Origin: Planomonospora parontospora
GTDB taxonomy: Bacteria > Actinomycetota > Actinomycetes > Streptosporangiales > Streptosporangiaceae
Assembly (NCBI GenBank): GCA_014647935.1
Contig: BMQD01000006.1
Span: 248,001 to 312,000 of the forward strand
Reading direction: 5' to 3'
Length of the DNA: 64,000 bases
Shown: positions 26,256 to 35,144 of the stretch, piece by piece
Position numbering within the stretch: position 1 is the first letter of the stretch
How the letters are laid out: the number at the start of each line of letters is the position of its first letter
Translations under genes and position numbers: made by a program
The notes under the pieces: generated by a model
What the model was told of the DNA's origin: nothing
Seen by the model: the letters and a program-made list of their open reading frames with translations, nothing else
Database searches by the model: none

Positions 26256-26441
26256 ACGACTCTCCCCGTTGCCAAACCGACGGCCGCAAGTTTCCCACAG
26301 GTGGAGGTCGGCGGGTGGGGCGTCTTGCCAGGGCGATCCGAATGTTGTTCTACTTGCCCGGAGGGGAAGCCCGGCGTCACCGGGCGATCGTCCGCCACGA
26401 CCGCGCCCGGCCGCGTTCCGGGGCGCACCGAGGAGTCACCG

Positions 26442-27575
26442 ATGGATCACACGCCCAGGAAGGGCCCGTTGGCCGGGGTCCGCGTGCTGGAGCTGGCAGG
26501 ACTGGCCCCGGGACCGTTCGCCGGGATGATGCTGGCCGACCACGGTGCCGAGGTGCTGCGGGTCGAGCGGGTCGCCGCCGTGGCCGCCGCCGGGGACCGG
26601 CCGCGCCGCGACGTGATGGACCGCGGCAAGCGGACCGTCGGGCTGGACCTGAAGTCGCCCGAGGGGGTCGCCGCCTTCAAGGAGCTCGCCGCGCACGCCG
26701 ACGTCGTCATCGAGGTCTTCCGCCCGGGCGTCGCCGAGCGGCTGGGCATCGGCCCGGACGACCTGCACGCCGTCAACCCGCGCCTGGTCTACGGACGCAT
26801 GACCGGCTGGGGCCAGGACGGCCCGCTGGCGCCGACCGCCGGGCACGACATCGACTACATCGCGATCTCCGGCGTGCTGTCGATGCTCGGCCGCGCGGGC
26901 GAGAAGCCCACGCCGCCGATCAACATCCTCGGCGACTTCGCCGGCGGCGGCCTGATGCTGGCGTACGGCGTGCTGCTCGCCCTGATCGAGCGGGAGCGCA
27001 CCGGCGCGGGCCGGGTGGTCGACGCCGCCATGGTCGACGGGGCGGCCACGCTGTTCGCGATGTTCTACCACGGCGTGCAGTCCGGCTTCTGGGGTCCGCG
27101 CGGCACCAACCTGCTCGACACCGGTTCGCCGGTGTACGACACCTACGAGACGGCCGACGGGAGGTACATGGCGGTGGGCGCCCTGGAACCGCAGTTCTGG
27201 GCGCAGATGGTCTCGCTCATGGGCCTGACCGACCTGCCCGACCGCGAGGACCGGGCCAACTGGCCCGCCCTGCGCGAGCGGCTGACCGAGGCGTTCCGGT
27301 CGAGGACGCGCGCCGAGTGGGAGGCCGTCTTCGACGGCACGGACGCGTGCGTCTCCCCCGTGCTGGACATGGCCGAGGCCTCCGACCACCCGCACAACCG
27401 GGCGCGCGGCACGTTCGTCGAGGTGGGCGGGGTCCGGCAGCCCGCCCCGGCGCCCCGGCTGCTGGGCGTGCCCGGGCCGGACCTCTCCCCCGCCACCCGG
27501 CTGGCGGATCTGTCCTCCTGGGGCCTGCCGGACGGGACCGCCGCGAAGCTGCGTGAGGCCGGGGTGCTGGCCTGA
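26442..27575 (+). CDS. CaiB/BaiF CoA transferase, alpha-methylacyl-CoA racemase type
   Basis: 377 residues from the ATG at 26442, with GAGGAG seven bases upstream; the frame stays open for 2 kb upstream only as the antisense of the kinase. 'GVRVLELAGLAPGPFAGMMLADHGAEVLRVER' is the family III N-terminus. 'GHDIDYIAISGVLSMLGR...PPINILGDFAGGG' closely resembles MCR of M. tuberculosis and human AMACR, including the His-Asp region used for racemisation. It would interconvert 2R and 2S methyl-branched acyl-CoAs so that they can enter beta-oxidation. This fits the neighbouring CYP124-like and 10-methyl fatty acid genes. Confidence 0.88.
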   Translation: MDHTPRKGPLAGVRVLELAGLAPGPFAGMMLADHGAEVLRVERVAAVAAAGDRPRRDVMDRGKRTVGLDLKSPEGVAAFKELAAHADVVIEVFRPGVAERLGIGPDDLHAVNPRLVYGRMTGWGQDGPLAPTAGHDIDYIAISGVLSMLGRAGEKPTPPINILGDFAGGGLMLAYGVLLALIERERTGAGRVVDAAMVDGAATLFAMFYHGVQSGFWGPRGTNLLDTGSPVYDTYETADGRYMAVGALEPQFWAQMVSLMGLTDLPDREDRANWPALRERLTEAFRSRTRAEWEAVFDGTDACVSPVLDMAEASDHPHNRARGTFVEVGGVRQPAPAPRLLGVPGPDLSPATRLADLSSWGLPDGTAAKLREAGVLA

Positions 27576-27577
27576 CA

Positions 27578-27688
27578 ATGAGGATGCAGGTGAACGCCTC
27601 CCAGGAGAGCCTGGCTCTCGGCCTGACTGACCGAGGTGTCTTCAACGGGATCTGCCGGCTCGGCCCGGGAGGCGTTCGTCTGCGCTGA
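27578..27688 (+). CDS. Small ORF candidate (36 aa)
   Basis: An open frame begins ATG AGG ATG two bases after the racemase stop and ends TGA at 27688. The peptide starts MRMQVNASQESLALGLTD and ends GPGGVRLR. The 11-base arms GAACGCCTCCC (27592-27602) and GGGAGGCGTTC (27667-27677) could fold the transcript into a large hairpin, and a strong terminator follows. No homologue recognised. It may be a translated small ORF, a structured non-coding RNA, or neither. Confidence 0.3.
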   Translation: MRMQVNASQESLALGLTDRGVFNGICRLGPGGVRLR

Positions 27689-27705
27689 CCGGACGCCTCT
27701 CCGAG

Positions 27706-27738
27706 GGCGGCACACCTGAACACAGGTGTGCCGCCTTT
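27706..27738 (+). terminator. Strong terminator hairpin
   Basis: Perfect 13-bp stem (27706-27718 and 27723-27735), tetraloop AACA, then TTT. Ends the transcript carrying the racemase gene and the small ORF. Confidence 0.8.
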
Positions 27739-27758
27739 CGTCGTAGGACTTGCTCGAG

Positions 27759-27778
27759 ATGTAGTACTTCTACTACAT
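27759..27778. promoter_or_regulatory. Palindromic operator of the ABC-2 operon
   Basis: ATGTAGTACTTCTACTACAT: 8-bp arms with a 4-base spacer. It ends 8 bases before the ATPase start, and with no Shine-Dalgarno the transcript may be leaderless. A repressor bound here would block transcription; the XRE protein encoded in the operon or an unlinked GntR-type protein are candidates. Confidence 0.65.
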
Positions 27779-27786
27779 TCATTCAC

Positions 27787-28632
27787 ATGAGTGCTGCAGT
27801 GAGTGTGCGCGGCCTGCGGATGAAGTACGGCGCGGCCGAGGTGTTGCGAGGGGTCGACCTGGAGATCCGGCGCGGGGAGATCTTCACCCTGCTCGGCCCC
27901 AACGGCGCCGGGAAGACCACCACGATCGAGATCCTGGAGGGCTTCAGGAACCGGTCGGCCGGCGAGGTGAGCGTGCTCGGCACCGACCCGGAGAGGGGCG
28001 GCGACGCCTGGCGGGCCAAGCTGGGGATCGTCCTGCAGAACTGGCGCGACCACAACAAGTGGGGCGTCCGGGAGATCATCGCCCACCTGAGCGAGTTCTA
28101 CGACGACCCACACGACCCGGACGGGCTGCTGGCCGCCGTCGGGCTGACCGGGCAGGCCGGTCAGCAGGTGGGCCGCCTGTCCGGCGGGCAGCGCCGCCGG
28201 CTGGACGTGGCACTGGGCATCGTCGGCCGGCCCGAGCTGCTCTTCCTGGACGAGCCGACCACCGGCTTCGACCCGGAGGCGCGGCAGGAGTTCCACCTGC
28301 TGCTCGAGAAGCTCGCGGCCGACGACGGCATGACGGTGCTGCTCACCACGCACGACCTGGTCGAGGCCGAGAAGCTGGCGCACCGGACCGCGATCCTGAC
28401 CGGCGGCCGCATCACCGCCTGCGGGACCCCCGCCGAGCTGGCGCGGGCCGTACAGGCGCAGTCGCGGGTGCGCTGGCTGGAGGACGGCCGCGAGCGGACC
28501 CTGACCACCGACGACCCCTCGCGGGCGGCGTGGGAGCTGCACGAGAGGTTCGGCGGGCCGGTCCCCGGACTGGAGATCCGGCGGCCGTCGCTGGAGGAGA
28601 GCTATCTGGAGCTGATCGGGAGGGCCGCATGA
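27787..28632 (+). CDS. ABC-2 exporter ATP-binding protein
   Basis: 281 residues. Walker A 'GPNGAGKTTT', Q-loop 'GIVLQNW', signature 'LSGGQRRRLD', Walker B 'LLFLDEPTTGFDPEAR' and switch His 'LTTHDL' are intact. The C-terminal extension resembles drug-exporter ATPases of the DrrA/CcmA type. First gene of a four-gene operon; its stop overlaps the permease start by four bases. Confidence 0.95.
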   Translation: MSAAVSVRGLRMKYGAAEVLRGVDLEIRRGEIFTLLGPNGAGKTTTIEILEGFRNRSAGEVSVLGTDPERGGDAWRAKLGIVLQNWRDHNKWGVREIIAHLSEFYDDPHDPDGLLAAVGLTGQAGQQVGRLSGGQRRRLDVALGIVGRPELLFLDEPTTGFDPEARQEFHLLLEKLAADDGMTVLLTTHDLVEAEKLAHRTAILTGGRITACGTPAELARAVQAQSRVRWLEDGRERTLTTDDPSRAAWELHERFGGPVPGLEIRRPSLEESYLELIGRAA

Positions 28633-29465
28633 ACGGCAGGGCACTGCGCATCGGGATCAAGCGGGGCTGGGCGGAGCACATGCAGCTGCTGCGCAACCGC
28701 AGAGAGCTGACCACCACCCTGGTCGGCACGGCGGGCATCTTCGCCCTGCTGCTGCTCTGGATCGGTGACGAGCAGGTGAAGGGGACGGACGTGTCCTCCG
28801 GCATGTTCATGACCTCCGGCTTCCTGGCCTTCACCGTCTTCTCCAACGCCCTGATGACCCTGCCGATGGCGCTGGCCGCCGACCGGGAGGAGGGGACGCT
28901 GCTGCGGCTGCGGACCGTCCCCGGCGGGATATCCGCCTACCTCGTCGGGCGGGCGGTCACCCTGCTCTGCCAAATCGCCGTGCAGAGCGCGCTGATCCTG
29001 GCCACCGGCGTCGTCGTGGGCGGCGCCCCGCTGCCGCACGACTGGCCGACGCTGCTCTGGGTGCTGCTGCTGGGCACCGTGGCCGTCGTCCCGCTGGGCG
29101 CGGCGATCGGCTGCCTGCTGCCCGGCCCGAAGGCGGCGGGCGCGGTCCTGGGCCTGCCGATGATGGGCCTGATGGTCACCTCCGGGGTCATGCTCCCGGT
29201 GACCTACATGCCGGAGGCCGTGCAGTGGATCGCCCAGGCGTTCCCGCTCTACTGGCAGGGACTCGGCCTGCGCGCGGCGTTCCTGCCCGACGCGATGCTC
29301 GCCGCGGAGATCGGCGGGAGCTGGCGCCTGCCGTACGTGGCGGCGGTGCTGGCCGCCTGGGCGGTGGCCGGCATGCTGCTCGCCCCGGTGCTGGTCCGCC
29401 GGGTCACCCGGCGGGAGTCCGGCTCGCGGCTCGCCGAGCGGCAGCTCGCCGCCCAGTCGTCATGA
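28629..29465 (+). CDS. ABC-2 exporter permease
   Basis: 278 residues from the ATG at 28629, overlapping the ATPase stop (ATGA). Six hydrophobic segments, with 'LPMALAADREEGTLLRLRTVPGG' after helix 2 and 'PMMGLMVTSGVMLPVTYMPEAVQWIAQAFPLYW' before the last helices, match the ABC-2 membrane family. It would pair with the ATPase at 27787 to export a small hydrophobic compound. The substrate cannot be read. Confidence 0.92.
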   Translation: MNGRALRIGIKRGWAEHMQLLRNRRELTTTLVGTAGIFALLLLWIGDEQVKGTDVSSGMFMTSGFLAFTVFSNALMTLPMALAADREEGTLLRLRTVPGGISAYLVGRAVTLLCQIAVQSALILATGVVVGGAPLPHDWPTLLWVLLLGTVAVVPLGAAIGCLLPGPKAAGAVLGLPMMGLMVTSGVMLPVTYMPEAVQWIAQAFPLYWQGLGLRAAFLPDAMLAAEIGGSWRLPYVAAVLAAWAVAGMLLAPVLVRRVTRRESGSRLAERQLAAQSS

Positions 29466-29481
29466 CCCGCAGGAGGCCGCG

Positions 29482-29718
29482 GTGAGTTCGGAAGAGGTCC
29501 ACAACCGCATCCCGATGCTCCGGGCCGAGCGCGGCGTGTCGCGCAAGGAGCTCGCGACGGCGCTCGGGGTGCACTACCAGACCATCGGCTACCTGGAGCG
29601 GGGCGAGTACAGCCCGAGCCTGTACCTCGCCCTGCGCATCGCCGAGTACTTCGAGGTCCCCATGGAAGTCGTTTTCTCGTTGAAGCCGTTCCCGCGGCTG
29701 GGAAGTGAACCGAAATGA
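29482..29718 (+). CDS. Small XRE-family HTH regulator
   Basis: 78 residues from a GTG at 29482. Almost the whole protein is one HTH_3 domain: 'LRAERGVSRKELATALGVHYQTIGYLERGEYSPSLYLALRIAEYFEVPMEVVF'. Members of this short family often sit beside ABC-2 exporters and a DUF-type membrane protein, as here, and may regulate the operon through the palindrome at 27759-27778. Its stop overlaps the next start by four bases. Confidence 0.9.
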   Translation: MSSEEVHNRIPMLRAERGVSRKELATALGVHYQTIGYLERGEYSPSLYLALRIAEYFEVPMEVVFSLKPFPRLGSEPK

Positions 29719-30314
29719 CCGACGGGCGCAAGGCCCCCTGGCGGATCAGCCAGGCCGAGGCCGTGCAGATGGACATCCTGCCGGGCTGGTACGCCACCCG
29801 GGGCCGCCGCCGGCTGCTCGCCGCGACCGGGGCGTTCTCCCTGGGGCTCGCCTGGGCCATGGCGGGGGTGGTGTGGGTCGCCGGCCCGGACGAGGGGGCG
29901 CGCTGGATCGTCCTCACCCTGCTGGCGGTCATGCTGGTGATCTACTTGCCGGCCGTGACGCTGATGAACGTCGCCACCCGGGGCATGACCGCGCTCACCG
30001 AACGGAACCTGGACGAACGCCAGGTGGGCGAGCGGCTGCGGGCCACCGCCGTGGCCCACCGCCTGATGACCCGCCTGCTCGCCGCCCTCGCCTGCCTGAC
30101 GCTGGTCGTGGGCCTGCTGCGCGGCCGCGAGCACATGGTGCCCGGATCGACCCTGCTCTACCTCTCCCTGGCCGTGGCGCTGACCCACTTCGTACTGCCG
30201 CTGATCGTCTCCTGCTGGCGGATGCCCGACCCGCCCCCGGACGACGAGGACGAGGACGAGCGGTCCTCGTCCGCCGGTGGCGGGGCGGCCGGCGCACCGG
30301 GGATCGGCGCATAG
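29715..30314 (+). CDS. Four-helix membrane protein of the exporter operon
   Basis: 199 residues overlapping the XRE gene (ATGA). Four hydrophobic helices in two pairs, separated by a conserved 'NLDERQVGERLRATAVAHR' segment; 'LDERQ' motifs are typical of membrane proteins encoded next to small XRE regulators. The C-terminus is an acidic, then Ser/Gly/Ala-rich tail. Perhaps a membrane partner of the XRE protein; function unknown. Confidence 0.85.
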   Translation: MTDGRKAPWRISQAEAVQMDILPGWYATRGRRRLLAATGAFSLGLAWAMAGVVWVAGPDEGARWIVLTLLAVMLVIYLPAVTLMNVATRGMTALTERNLDERQVGERLRATAVAHRLMTRLLAALACLTLVVGLLRGREHMVPGSTLLYLSLAVALTHFVLPLIVSCWRMPDPPPDDEDEDERSSSAGGGAAGAPGIGA

Positions 30315-30389
30315 GAACGGCACCCCGGCGCACCGGCGCTGATGGTCGGCGCGTCGGGGCCGGCGGTCAGTGCATCAAGGCCGCGGTGG

Positions 30390-30857
30390 TCAGTGCATCG
30401 GCGGGAAGACGGCCACGTAGAGGTCCACGCCCTCGCGGTGGTGGACCTCCAGGTCGGTGCTGAAGGCCCGGGGCGGGGTGCCGCCGGACTCGGTGTGCTT
30501 CCACAGGCGCTGCCACGACTCCACCAGCGCGCCCGGCATGGACCCCCGGGCCTCCAGCTTCAGCGCCGGCACGCCCGGCACGCGGACCGCGACCATGCCC
30601 TCGGGCAGCGCGGCCGCGGTGCGCACGGCCACCCCGACGATCTGCGTGTAGAACCCGTGGTGGTCGCTCTCGTAGTCGGTCAGCACCGCGTACAGGTTCT
30701 CGTCCACCCGTCCCGGGACGTGCGCGAAGGCCCCCGGGACGCCCGCCCGCTGCCACAGCGCCGGCAGCTTCGCCCGCGCCGGGTCCAGCTCGTCGGCGTT
30801 GGACGTCCGTACGGCATGGCCCACGACGAGCATCTCCGGCCGGTCAACGACGTTCAC
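30390..30857 (-). CDS. GyrI-like effector-binding domain protein
   Basis: 155 residues. A stand-alone effector-binding (GyrI-like/AraC_E_bind) domain without DNA-binding part. 'GVPGAFAHVPGRVDENLYAVLTDYESD' and 'LPEGMVAVRVPGVPALKLEARG' followed by 'WQRLWKHTESGG' are typical strand-helix repeats of the SHS2 fold. Such proteins bind hydrophobic small molecules or hydrolyse them. Alone on the minus strand; the neighbouring ABC exporter suggests, but does not show, a role in handling the same compound. Confidence 0.75.
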   Translation of the reverse strand: MNVVDRPEMLVVGHAVRTSNADELDPARAKLPALWQRAGVPGAFAHVPGRVDENLYAVLTDYESDHHGFYTQIVGVAVRTAAALPEGMVAVRVPGVPALKLEARGSMPGALVESWQRLWKHTESGGTPPRAFSTDLEVHHREGVDLYVAVFPPMH

Positions 30858-31010
30858 AGCGCCTCCTCATGCGACCACCCCGACAAACACGCAAACCGGA
30901 TCTTAGTGCTCATCGTGACCGTCCAGCCCCCATGGCCGGCCTGGAAACGGGGAAGGAACACCGCTGACCGCCCACACATAAGGTAGTGCCAGTCAGCTCC
31001 CCGGCCCTGA

Positions 31011-32480
<1,470 letters not shown>

Positions 32481-32487
32481 GCCCGCC

Positions 32488-32512
32488 GTCCCGGGCGGAT
32501 TCCGCCCGGGAC
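32488..32512 (+). terminator. Terminator hairpin after guaB1
   Basis: GTCCCGGGCGG and CCGCCCGGGAC arms (11 bp) around ATT, eight bases past the stop. No T tract. Confidence 0.65.
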
Positions 32513-32582
32513 GCGCATTCCCCGGCGCATCATGGGTAGCCGCTTCTCCCGAGCCACAACCACTCGGAAAGGCGACAGGACC

Positions 32583-33158
32583 ATGACACAGTTGCACATG
32601 GGCGTCGAGGCGCCGGTCGTCGTCGACCGCAGGACTCTGGTCGGCTACGACAACTACGCAGCCGCGCAGCGGACCGTGGACGCGCTCTCGGACGCCGGGT
32701 TCCCCGTGGAGAACGTCGCGATCGTCGGCAGCGACCTGCGCATGGAGGAGACCGTCACCGGACGGATGACCAACGGCCGGGCCGCGCTCGCCGGCGCGGG
32801 CAGCGGCCTGGTCTTCGGACTCGTGGTCGGGGCGTTCCTCGGCCTGTTCACCTCGACCACGCTCTCCTTCTTCGTGCTGGTGCTCTGGGCGGGCCTGTGG
32901 GGCGCCCTGATGGGGGCCGCGTTCGGGTTCCTCAACCACTTCTTCACCGGCGGCAAGCGCGACTTCGCCTCGCGCAGCGCCATCGTCGCGGGCCGCTACG
33001 ACGTGCTGGTCGCGGCCTCGCACGTCGACCACGCCCGCGCCGTCCTGGACGGCGGCGCGCGCCCGGCCGACACCGTGGTGGTCGAGCCGCCGGCCTCCGC
33101 AGGCGTCTACGACCCCGCGGCCCAGCGGCCGATCGCCCCGGAGCAGCGCCGGCCCTGA
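32583..33158 (+). CDS. General stress protein with glycine-zipper membrane hairpin
   Basis: 191 residues from the ATG at 32583. The N-terminal 'LVGYDNYAAAQRTVDALSDAGFPVENVAIVGSDL' matches the general-stress-protein 17M/YflT domain. Two hydrophobic Gly-rich segments follow ('ALAGAGSGLVFGLVVGAFLGLF' region and 'FFVLVLWAGLWGALMGAAFGF'), then a short ferredoxin-like repeat 'RYDVLVAASHVDHARAVLDGG'. Proteins of this layout are common in actinobacteria and often sigma-B-type stress induced; the molecular role is not established. Confidence 0.8.
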   Translation: MTQLHMGVEAPVVVDRRTLVGYDNYAAAQRTVDALSDAGFPVENVAIVGSDLRMEETVTGRMTNGRAALAGAGSGLVFGLVVGAFLGLFTSTTLSFFVLVLWAGLWGALMGAAFGFLNHFFTGGKRDFASRSAIVAGRYDVLVAASHVDHARAVLDGGARPADTVVVEPPASAGVYDPAAQRPIAPEQRRP

Positions 33159-33214
33159 GAACCCGGACGCCGACCCGTGCTCCGCTCCGGAACCTCCGGC
33201 CCGCCGACCGCGCG

Positions 33215-33257
33215 AAGAGCCACCCGCCACCCTGCACCCCGTGCCGGGTGGCTCTTT
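33215..33257 (+). terminator. Terminator hairpin with T-rich tail
   Basis: AAGAGCCACCCG (33215-33226) pairs with CGGGTGGCTCTT (33245-33256), followed by TCTT. 57 bases past the general stress gene. Confidence 0.75.
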
Positions 33258-33411
33258 CTTCCACCCGGTACGACTTCTGTCACCCCGACCCTGACCACGT
33301 GTAGCGATCATCGCTGCGCCGTGCGTAGTCTTCTCCCTGCGGACACGCGTCTCCCTCAACCGTGTCGACCCCTTCTCTTCCCCTTTTCCGCGACAACGGC
33401 GAGGAGCTGTC

Positions 33412-33891
33412 GTGTCAGACGCGACGTCAGAGATCCGCATGCGTGCCCTGGAGCTCGGGGTGGCCGAGCTCCGCGTGGAGGCCCACGAGCACCGGGCGAC
33501 CACCGCGGCCATCTTCGAGGTCCTCAAGGACCTGCGCACGATCACGGGTGAGCTCAAGACCACGACCGACGAGCTCAAGGTCACCACCGACGGACTGAAG
33601 GCCACCACCGACGGCCTCAAGGTCACCACGGAAGAGCTCAAGGTCACCACCGAGGAGCTCCGCAAGGGGCAGGACGAGCTCCGGGCCACCACGGAAGAAC
33701 TCCGCAAGGGGCAGGACGAGCTCCGTCAGGAGATGCGGGCCGGATACGCCGAGCTCCGCGAGGAGATCGTCACGGTCAAGCGCTCCGTCGGCAACCTCGA
33801 GCTCTCCATGAAGCGCGTCGAAGGCGACGTGGCCGAGCTCAAGGCCGGTCACATGGAGCTGCGGAACCTGTTCGCGGACCTGGTCCGGTAG
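33412..33891 (+). CDS. Heptad-repeat coiled-coil protein
   Basis: 159 residues from a GTG at 33412. Residues about 45-105 are consecutive seven-residue units of the type TTDELKV/TTEELRK/GQDELRA, with Leu at a fixed heptad position, encoded by a near-identical 21-bp DNA repeat. Heptads continue to the end ('ELREEIVTVKRSVGNLELSMKRVEGDVAELKAGHMELRNLF'). No signal peptide, membrane helix or enzymatic motif is seen. It is probably a long parallel coiled-coil oligomer; the 21-bp unit could expand or contract. Function unknown. Confidence 0.8.
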   Translation: MSDATSEIRMRALELGVAELRVEAHEHRATTAAIFEVLKDLRTITGELKTTTDELKVTTDGLKATTDGLKVTTEELKVTTEELRKGQDELRATTEELRKGQDELRQEMRAGYAELREEIVTVKRSVGNLELSMKRVEGDVAELKAGHMELRNLFADLVR

Positions 33892-33917
33892 TCGTCCCGC
33901 CCCGTCCGGGAGCGGTC

Positions 33918-33958
33918 GGCGGGCCGTCGGGGTCCCCGCCCCCGTGCGACGGCCCGCC
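33918..33958. terminator. Bidirectional terminator hairpin
   Basis: GGCGGGCCGTCG (33918-33929) pairs perfectly with CGACGGCCCGCC (33947-33958) between the convergent coiled-coil and LacI genes. Confidence 0.6.
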
Positions 33959-34018
33959 GCGGTCCCGTCCGAAACGCTCACGGGCTCCCCGGAGCGGTCC
34001 GGGCGAGCCCGGACCCGG

Positions 34019-35014
34019 TCAGGCCGACTCGCGGACCACCAGGTCGGTGGGGAGGATGATCGGGTCCGCCGGGCCGCCGGAGGCCAGGCCGAGCAGGAGG
34101 CGGACCATGGCGGTGGCCTGCTCGACGACGGGCTGGCGGACCGTCGTCAGCGGCGGCTCGGTGTAGCGGGCCGCCTCGATGTCGTCGAAGCCCACCACCG
34201 CGACGTCGTCCGGCACCCTGCGGCCGGCCTGGCGCAGCGCCTGCAGCGCGCCGATCGCCATCAGGTCGCTGGCGACGAAGACCGCGTCGAGCGCGGGGTC
34301 GTCCTCCAGGAGCTGGCGCATCGCCGCCGCGCCAGACTCGCGGGTGAAGTCGCCGACCGCCACGATCGAGCGGCGGTCGGAGCCCTGCATGACGTTCCGG
34401 TAGCCGGCCAGGCGGTCCTGGCCGCCGATCATGTCCTGGGGGCCGGCGACCGTGGCGATCCGGCGGCGGCCGCTCTCGATCAGGTGGCGCACGGCCGTCG
34501 CCGCGCCGCCCACGTTGTCGTTGTCGACGTACGGCAGGTCCACGGGGACGGCGGGCCGGCCGTACGAGACGACGGGCACGCGCATGCGGGTGATCGCGGC
34601 GGGCAGCGGGTCGGCGCCGTGCATCGAGATGATCATGACGCCGTCCACGTGGCCGCCGGCGATGTAACGCTCCACGCGGGCGTGGCTGCGGGCCGAGCCC
34701 GTCAGCATCAGGACGACCTGCTTGTCCGCCGCCTCCAGCTCCGCGCTGGCCGTGCGGATCACGGTGGAGAACATCGGGTCGTCGGAGAAGACCCGGGTGG
34801 GCGACTCCGAGACGACCAGGGCGATGGAGTCGGTGCGCTGGTTGACGAGGGTGCGGGCCGCCGCGTTGGGGACGTAGCCGAGCTCCTCGACGGCCCGCAT
34901 CACCACGTCGCGGATGCCCGGGGCGACGGTGGGCTGGCCGTTGACCACGCGGGAGACGGTGGCCCGCGACACTCCCGCGCGGGCGGCGACCGCCTCCAGG
35001 GTGGGGCGCTTCAT
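34019..35014 (-). CDS. LacI-family regulator A of the glucan locus
   Basis: 331 residues from the ATG at 35014 (GGAGG five bases upstream); an extension to 35071 is unlikely. The LacI HTH 'TLEAVAARAGVSRATVSRVVNGQPTV' and hinge 'VPNAAARTLVNQRTDSIALV' are intact and followed by a sugar-binding core. It lies behind the sugar ABC transporter genes on the same strand. It is strongly similar to the LacI protein at 43367-44377 (shared 'SPTRVFSDDPMF'/'PPTRVFSDDPMF', 'SDRRSIVAVGDFTRESG' and more), so one is a copy of the other. Both are candidates for binding the GAGAGCGCTCTC palindromes of this locus. Confidence 0.95.
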   Translation of the reverse strand: MKRPTLEAVAARAGVSRATVSRVVNGQPTVAPGIRDVVMRAVEELGYVPNAAARTLVNQRTDSIALVVSESPTRVFSDDPMFSTVIRTASAELEAADKQVVLMLTGSARSHARVERYIAGGHVDGVMIISMHGADPLPAAITRMRVPVVSYGRPAVPVDLPYVDNDNVGGAATAVRHLIESGRRRIATVAGPQDMIGGQDRLAGYRNVMQGSDRRSIVAVGDFTRESGAAAMRQLLEDDPALDAVFVASDLMAIGALQALRQAGRRVPDDVAVVGFDDIEAARYTEPPLTTVRQPVVEQATAMVRLLLGLASGGPADPIILPTDLVVRESA

Positions 35015-35144
35015 CTTGGCCTCCGACTGGGCCTCCGGCTCGGATCTTCGGTCGCCACGACGATAGCCCATCGCGGGCCCGCCGGGGCCGGGGCGCCGGC
35101 CCCGCCCGCGGACCCGGCGCCCCGGTTCCGGTTCCGGTCCCGGT

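Noticed and set aside
24315-26441. Very long plus-strand open frame running into the racemase gene
   Set aside because: It is the antisense of the Ser/Thr kinase and TmsA-like promoter region; composition is low-complexity and the real start with a ribosome site is at 26442.
27759-27778. BlaI/MecI operator
   Set aside because: Half-sites are in the reverse order (TGTAGTA...TACTACA) compared with the BlaI dyad, and no BlaI/BlaR gene is present.
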